Source: Bacteroidales bacterium UBA1216 (GTDB taxonomy: Bacteria; Bacteroidota; Bacteroidia; Bacteroidales; Paludibacteraceae). From it: a stretch of DNA of 16,560 bases. The translations under genes were made by a program, and so were the position numbers. Location: the NCBI GenBank assembly GCA_002309255.1, contig DBXI01000055.1:9042-25601 (forward strand), written 5' to 3'. The notes beneath the pieces were generated by a model. The model was not told the DNA's origin, searched no databases, and saw nothing but the letters and a program-made list of their open reading frames with translations. Shown here in pieces: positions 13,432-16,560 of the stretch (position 1 is its first letter; every line of letters starts with the position of its first letter).

Positions 13432-13710
13432 TCAGAATTCAAACTTCTCAATTTTGAGTAGTCCGCAGTCGGTCATCTGTTTGCTGTAGCGCTTGTAATC
13501 CGCTGTGGCTGAGTGTTTGTCCAGCGAGTCTTGGTCTTTCCATGTCTCGCAAATCATAAACACATCAGCACGTGTGGTGCTTACAAACACGTCGTATGCT
13601 ATGCAGCCTGCATGTTTGCGGGATTTGTCAGCCAGCCACGCCGCTGCACGCAGCGCATCTTTGTACTGTTCCGGCTCTGACGCCTGGAAGAAACAATTCA
13701 ATCGTATCAT
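13432..13710 (-). CDS. ABM-fold (antibiotic biosynthesis monooxygenase / YgiN-like) protein, 92 aa
   Basis: The 92-residue product has the full length and pattern of a one-domain ABM ferredoxin-like protein: MIRLNCFFQA (strand 1), a helix with YKDALRAAAWLADKSR, then the hallmark HAGCIAYDVFVSTT, ICETWKDQDSLDKHSATADYK and a final strand. Family members include quinol monooxygenases and haem- or polyketide-acting oxygenases, often dimers, but many small ones have no known substrate. No signal peptide, so cytoplasmic. It starts 57 bases after the HU stop codon, behind a hairpin. The sequence before the ATG is A-rich (AAAAAAAGAACGTT), typical of Bacteroidota leaders. It may be read through from the HU promoter or have its own start. 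The fold call is secure; the reaction is not. Confidence 0.88.
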   Translation of the reverse strand: MIRLNCFFQASEPEQYKDALRAAAWLADKSRKHAGCIAYDVFVSTTRADVFMICETWKDQDSLDKHSATADYKRYSKQMTDCGLLKIEKFEF

Positions 13711-13733
13711 AACGTTCTTTTTTTATTTTGTAA

Positions 13734-13759
13734 CCCTGCGGAAAGCCAATCCCGCAGGG
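13734..13759 (-). terminator. Hairpin just downstream of the HU gene
   Basis: CCCTGCGG (13734-13741) pairs with CCGCAGGG (13752-13759) across a 10-base loop. It lies 8 bases beyond the HU stop codon. There is no T-run after the stem on the minus strand (it continues TTACAAAATAAAAA), so this is either a weak terminator or an mRNA-stabilising hairpin that separates HU output from the ABM-fold gene. Confidence 0.5.
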
Positions 13760-13767
13760 CTGAATGA

Positions 13768-14031
13768 TCAGAGTGCGAACTTGGCACCCGGTTTGATCTT
13801 AACTACCTTGCGAGCCGGAATGTCGATGATAGCACCGGTTGCGGGGTTCTTAGCCTTACGAGCGGCTTTTTCAACAATGGTCAGATTAGCGTAGCCCGTG
13901 AGCTGAACGCCTTCACCTTTCTTTACTGCCTCAACGGCTGCTTCCAACGCTGCGTCAATAACTTTTGCTGCCTCTGCTTTCGATACTTGTGCCTTTGCGG
14001 CAACTGCTTCAATCAATGCTGATTTGTTCAT
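13768..14031 (-). CDS. HU-family DNA-binding protein (87 aa)
   Basis: Length and sequence are those of a typical HU: MNKSALIEAVAAKAQVSKAE (helix 1), an Ala-rich helix 2, GEGVQLTGYANLTI (the sheet, where most HU proteins have a Phe-Gly in place of Tyr-Ala), then the arm RKAKNPATGAIIDIPA with the conserved intercalating Pro, and the KVVKIKPGAKFA end. HU dimers bend and compact DNA with little sequence preference. The gene stands alone: 112 bases separate it from the upstream L,D-transpeptidase gene and a hairpin follows the stop. The upstream gap contains a GTCAAAAATTACC repeat (14104-14116). I found no TAnnTTTG box there that I would trust. The start codon is unambiguous from the family N-terminus. 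Confidence 0.96.
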   Translation of the reverse strand: MNKSALIEAVAAKAQVSKAEAAKVIDAALEAAVEAVKKGEGVQLTGYANLTIVEKAARKAKNPATGAIIDIPARKVVKIKPGAKFAL

Positions 14032-14143
14032 AATAAATTGGGTTTTGGTTAATAAATATAGTTAATTTGTCTGTCTATTGCATAAGTCAAATTGGATACT
14101 TTTAGTCAAAAATTACCCAAATTATCCTCCAAATAGATGTGGG

Positions 14144-14752
14144 CTATTCCTTCACCGTAATCACCAGCGACAGGTCACAGTTCTTGAGGATCTCAATCAT
14201 CTTGTCCTCGTCGAAGGCGATGCAGCCGCCGGTATAGGGCTTCGGGCCTTTCACGTGCACGAAGATGGCACTGCCGTTGGGATAGACGCACTCCTTGTTG
14301 AAGTCCGTAGCGATGCCGTAGTTGTAGTGCGGCTGGTAGGAGTACATATCCTCACCCTTGCAGGGATGATGCACGGCGGCGGTGTCGATGATCTGGTTGT
14401 AGTACTCGCAATCCTCGTCGCAGGCAAAGTGCGACGGCGTGATGTCGATATACGGCATCGTTGTGCCAGGATTGGGCTTGATACCGAACGCCGACAACGG
14501 ACGCAGCGTGCCGGTAGGGGTCTTGGCGTCGCCCTCACCGGTCTTGCCTATACCGTTCTTGCCGACAAACACGTCAGTCTCGAACAGCACCTTGCCGTCC
14601 ACGGTCAGACGAGCCTTGGCTGCACTACCTTGTACATCATATACCTCCAGCAGCTGACCTTTTGCAGCGTTCTTGTCCTTGCAGAAATTCATCACGCATA
14701 CTACACTTGCGCCGCATACAATCATCATCGCTGCAATAATTATCTTCTTCAT
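14144..14752 (-). CDS. Exported L,D-transpeptidase-fold (YkuD/ErfK-like) protein, 202 aa
   Basis: Residues 1-20 are a hydrophobic leader (MKKIIIAAMMIVCGASVVCV), giving export or an N-terminal anchor. The catalytic part carries GKNGIGKTGEGDAKTPTG (the usual substrate-strand motif of the fold), IDITP, and the active-site region AIFVHVKGPKPYTGGCIAF with His166 and the nucleophile Cys177. In this family the cysteine attacks the L,D-bond of the donor stem peptide, to make 3-3 cross-links or attach protein to peptidoglycan; some Bacteroidota members have other amidase roles. The [S/T]HGC signature is here TGGC, as in the YafK/ErfK-like branch. The gene is last in a cluster behind a lipoprotein (48-base gap) and an S41 peptidase, which suggests a shared envelope role. 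It uses the first ATG, just after the octamer-repeat gap. Confidence 0.88.
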   Translation of the reverse strand: MKKIIIAAMMIVCGASVVCVMNFCKDKNAAKGQLLEVYDVQGSAAKARLTVDGKVLFETDVFVGKNGIGKTGEGDAKTPTGTLRPLSAFGIKPNPGTTMPYIDITPSHFACDEDCEYYNQIIDTAAVHHPCKGEDMYSYQPHYNYGIATDFNKECVYPNGSAIFVHVKGPKPYTGGCIAFDEDKMIEILKNCDLSLVITVKE

Positions 14753-14800
14753 AACAATTTAACAATTTAACACTTCACCGATTTAACAATTTAACAAAAT
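14753..14800. repeat. Octamer-periodic intergenic repeat (6 x 8 bases)
   Basis: The whole 48-base gap splits into octamers: AACAATTT, AACAATTT, AACACTTC, ACCGATTT, AACAATTT, AACAAAAT. Three are identical and three diverged. It fills exactly the space between the lipoprotein stop and the L,D-transpeptidase start codon, so the leader of the latter is made of repeat. Confidence 0.8.
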
Positions 14801-15487
14801 CTACTCTTCCGGTGGCGCGATGCTTTGCAACTTGCTGAAGTACTCGCGGCTGAGCTGCTTGTAGCGTTCGATGGTCGCCTCGCTGCTGGTGTCGGCACGA
14901 ATGACCTCATAGTACACATGCGCCTGCCCCGGCTCCACACCCGTGACGGAGTAGATATACTCGTACCGCTCATAGCCTATCGTCTCGCGCACCATCTGCT
15001 CGGGGTCAGCGGCGTAGAACATGCCGTAGGTCTTGACCTGTACCTCGGTCATCAGCGAGTCGAACTGCAGGTTGACAATATCGCCCCAATAGCCGTAATC
15101 CGATGTCTGGTGCTTGTACCGCCCGAACAGCTCCTGCTCTTTGCTGACGCTTATCAGGTACTCTACCACCTCGCCCACTGCGGTACTGTCCCATGAAGCC
15201 ACCACCGTGGTACGGGCAAGGTCTTTGAGGTCAAAGGGCATGCAGTTGTCCGTCTGGCACTTGCGCTCAGCCGATTCGCGGGACTTGTAGTTGATGTCAG
15301 TCGCCACGCCGTCGTATGCCTCGGCGGTCTGCCGGGCAATGTCCTCCGTAATCGGCCCATACTGCTGCGCCAGCGCCAACGCACGGTCCATCTGTTGCTC
15401 AAACAGACTCTTCTCCGGCACCTGCTGAGTGCAGCCGGCAAGCAGCACCACAATCAGCAGGAGCACTATGTTGAACCGCTTTGTCAT
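14801..15487 (-). CDS. Uncharacterised lipoprotein (228 aa)
   Basis: The N-terminus is a clean lipoprotein signal: MTKRF, hydrophobic run, LLAGC with acylated Cys19, then TQQVPEK. The mature part is acidic and predicted mixed alpha/beta, with two cysteines (KCQTDNC) close together that may form a disulfide, and a YGMFYAADPEQMVRETIGYE segment. I recognise no named domain. It starts 26 bases after the S41 stop codon and ends 48 bases before the L,D-transpeptidase start, so the three are probably one transcription unit. As a lipoprotein it should sit in the outer membrane or on the periplasmic face. The residue +2 after the Cys (Gln) gives no strong surface-export signal. Confidence 0.85.
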   Translation of the reverse strand: MTKRFNIVLLLIVVLLAGCTQQVPEKSLFEQQMDRALALAQQYGPITEDIARQTAEAYDGVATDINYKSRESAERKCQTDNCMPFDLKDLARTTVVASWDSTAVGEVVEYLISVSKEQELFGRYKHQTSDYGYWGDIVNLQFDSLMTEVQVKTYGMFYAADPEQMVRETIGYERYEYIYSVTGVEPGQAHVYYEVIRADTSSEATIERYKQLSREYFSKLQSIAPPEE

Positions 15488-15513
15488 GGGTAGGTATTAG
15501 GATCAGTCGGATA

Positions 15514-16560
15514 TTATTTGCCTTGAATAATATAGTCCACAGCCCTCTCCAATTGGTTGTCACGACCGGTGGATAGCCAGAGGTCAACATCCAGCGGGCA
15601 CTCGATGTCCGGTTCAAAGCCGTACCCTTCCACGGGTTTATATTCGCCATTCTTGTTCGGATAAAGGCACACATATTTCGGTATATATCCATATATGGGT
15701 GTTGTGCCATTAACACCGAACGCACCCGAATAGGTCTCGCTGTACGCTTCGGGGTCAGGGTTGAGCGCACTCAGTCCTCCGAAGGTGCGGGTACCGATGA
15801 AGCAACCGTTGGGTTGTGATTTGACACCATACGTGGTGTTCTCGGCCATACTCATCGAATTGGTGTTGGCCAGCACCACAATGGGACGATCGTTAATCAC
15901 CTCGTGTTCCCCTTCATAGGTCTGTACCATGAACGGCGTGATCGGTCCGAAATCCAAGCGTCCGACACCGTCCTTGACACGCAAGCGGTGAGATTCCCAG
16001 CCTCCGGAAGGCAACAACGCACCCAACAGGTACTGATAGTCGAACACATAGCCGCCAACGTTATTACGCATATCGATGATCACACCGCCCAATTCTCCTG
16101 CCTTGTGTAAGGTCTGAATGGTGTCGAACCAATGATGCCAAACGCGCTCCACCGCCAGGTGGTATGACTCGTACACCGAACCGGGTATCGGTTTCTGCTT
16201 GTAGACTGGATTAAAATGTCCTGTCAGACCGCACGCACCCAAACGCAGATAGGCAATGTTGCCATCAAAAAGCGCGAAACGGATCGTCTTTACCATATCT
16301 TCTGCTAACATATCCTCAACGGGAACCATCTCCGCACCTATCTGCTGAGCGGTTAAGGCATATTTCGTACACAAGTCGTTAAACAACGGCCTCATGATGG
16401 CGATGAAGGCCGACAACATGCTTCTAGGCATCTGGAAAGATTCTATCATCTGGTCCGTTTCGGTCTTCAAGTTCTTTGCAGACTCATAAACGGCATTGTT
16501 TGTATCATCCGGTCCACCGGCAGCATCTATCTTTGCTATATAGGCCACCGCCGCGCGATT
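15514..16560 (-). CDS. S41-family (C-terminal processing peptidase-like) protease, N-terminus outside the window
   Basis: The frame is open from the right edge to TAA at 15516-15514, so the 5' end is missing. A GTG at 16548 is in frame, but no stop precedes it in the window and it is probably internal. The visible 348 codons have the S41 core: GVIIDMRNNVGGYV (the strand and loop that precede the active site), RPIVVLANTNSMSMAE with the presumed nucleophile Ser at 15850-15852, then CFIGTRTFGGLSAL and a GFEPDIECPLDV end. S41 peptidases cleave near the C-terminus of exported proteins. The Lys of CtpA-type enzymes (TFGKG) is Gly here (TFGGL), as in tricorn/S41B-like members, so the catalytic set differs from CtpA. 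The missing N-terminal part would normally hold a signal and a PDZ-like region. It is first of the three-gene envelope cluster. Confidence 0.88.
   Translation of the reverse strand, partial: NRAAVAYIAKIDAAGGPDDTNNAVYESAKNLKTETDQMIESFQMPRSMLSAFIAIMRPLFNDLCTKYALTAQQIGAEMVPVEDMLAEDMVKTIRFALFDGNIAYLRLGACGLTGHFNPVYKQKPIPGSVYESYHLAVERVWHHWFDTIQTLHKAGELGGVIIDMRNNVGGYVFDYQYLLGALLPSGGWESHRLRVKDGVGRLDFGPITPFMVQTYEGEHEVINDRPIVVLANTNSMSMAENTTYGVKSQPNGCFIGTRTFGGLSALNPDPEAYSETYSGAFGVNGTTPIYGYIPKYVCLYPNKNGEYKPVEGYGFEPDIECPLDVDLWLSTGRDNQLERAVDYIIQGK

Noticed and set aside
14032..14143. Promoter of the HU gene
   Set aside because: Several TTTG strings occur but none gives TAnnTTTG with a correctly spaced upstream TTG. 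I did not call one.
16546..16548. GTG as the start codon of the S41 gene
   Set aside because: The reading frame stays open to the window edge, and an S41 protein should have more N-terminal sequence including a signal. The true start is almost certainly outside.

Overview
The window looks like part of a Bacteroidales chromosome (phylum Bacteroidota; gut or rumen type, genus not resolved). The signs are a multi-domain secreted giant protein with a neighbour sharing its C-terminal module, A-rich leaders instead of strong Shine-Dalgarno sites, one good TTG-N20-TAnnTTTG promoter, an HU protein and Bacteroidales-type lipoproteins. Every gene I accept lies on the minus strand, so gene order is read from high to low coordinates. 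No tRNA, rRNA, CRISPR array or transposase was found.

Layout in transcription order. (1) 16560-14144: a cell-envelope group made of an S41-family peptidase (N-terminus outside the window), an unidentified lipoprotein and an L,D-transpeptidase-fold protein, separated by only 26 and 48 bases. (2) 14031-13432: an HU DNA-binding protein, then a small antibiotic-biosynthesis-monooxygenase (ABM) fold protein, with a hairpin between them. (3) 13346-12595: a decayed area holding an S66 (LD-carboxypeptidase) lipoprotein gene with its catalytic middle missing, then the isolated tail of a chitobiase-C-terminal-like domain with a terminator-like hairpin behind it. (4) 12433-11498: a BRO-N/Fic fusion with its own promoter and an overlapping palindrome. 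(5) 11334-1148: a 202-residue secreted protein followed by a 3135-residue secreted giant. The two share a roughly 100-residue C-terminal module and a matching C-terminal tail. (6) 1079-1: a secreted arginine-deiminase-family protein, cut off at its C-terminus by the window edge.

The giant protein takes up 57% of the window. Its apparent order is: signal peptide; threefold beta-prism (MABP-like) repeat; MBG-like domain; three fibronectin-III-like domains; a carboxypeptidase-regulatory-like domain with a LamG domain nested inside it; more such domains; a long central region with two Ser/Thr-rich beta-hairpin-like segments that recall aerolysin/ETX-type pore formers; an Ig-like domain; two further LamG domains; a BACON-like domain; and a C-terminal block with two copies of the module shared with its neighbour.

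A second theme is short tandem DNA of 7, 8 or 9 bases per unit, scattered both between genes and inside the coding sequence of the two paired secreted proteins. In both genes a three-copy heptamer (21 bases, so frame-neutral) encodes the linker just before the C-terminal tail.
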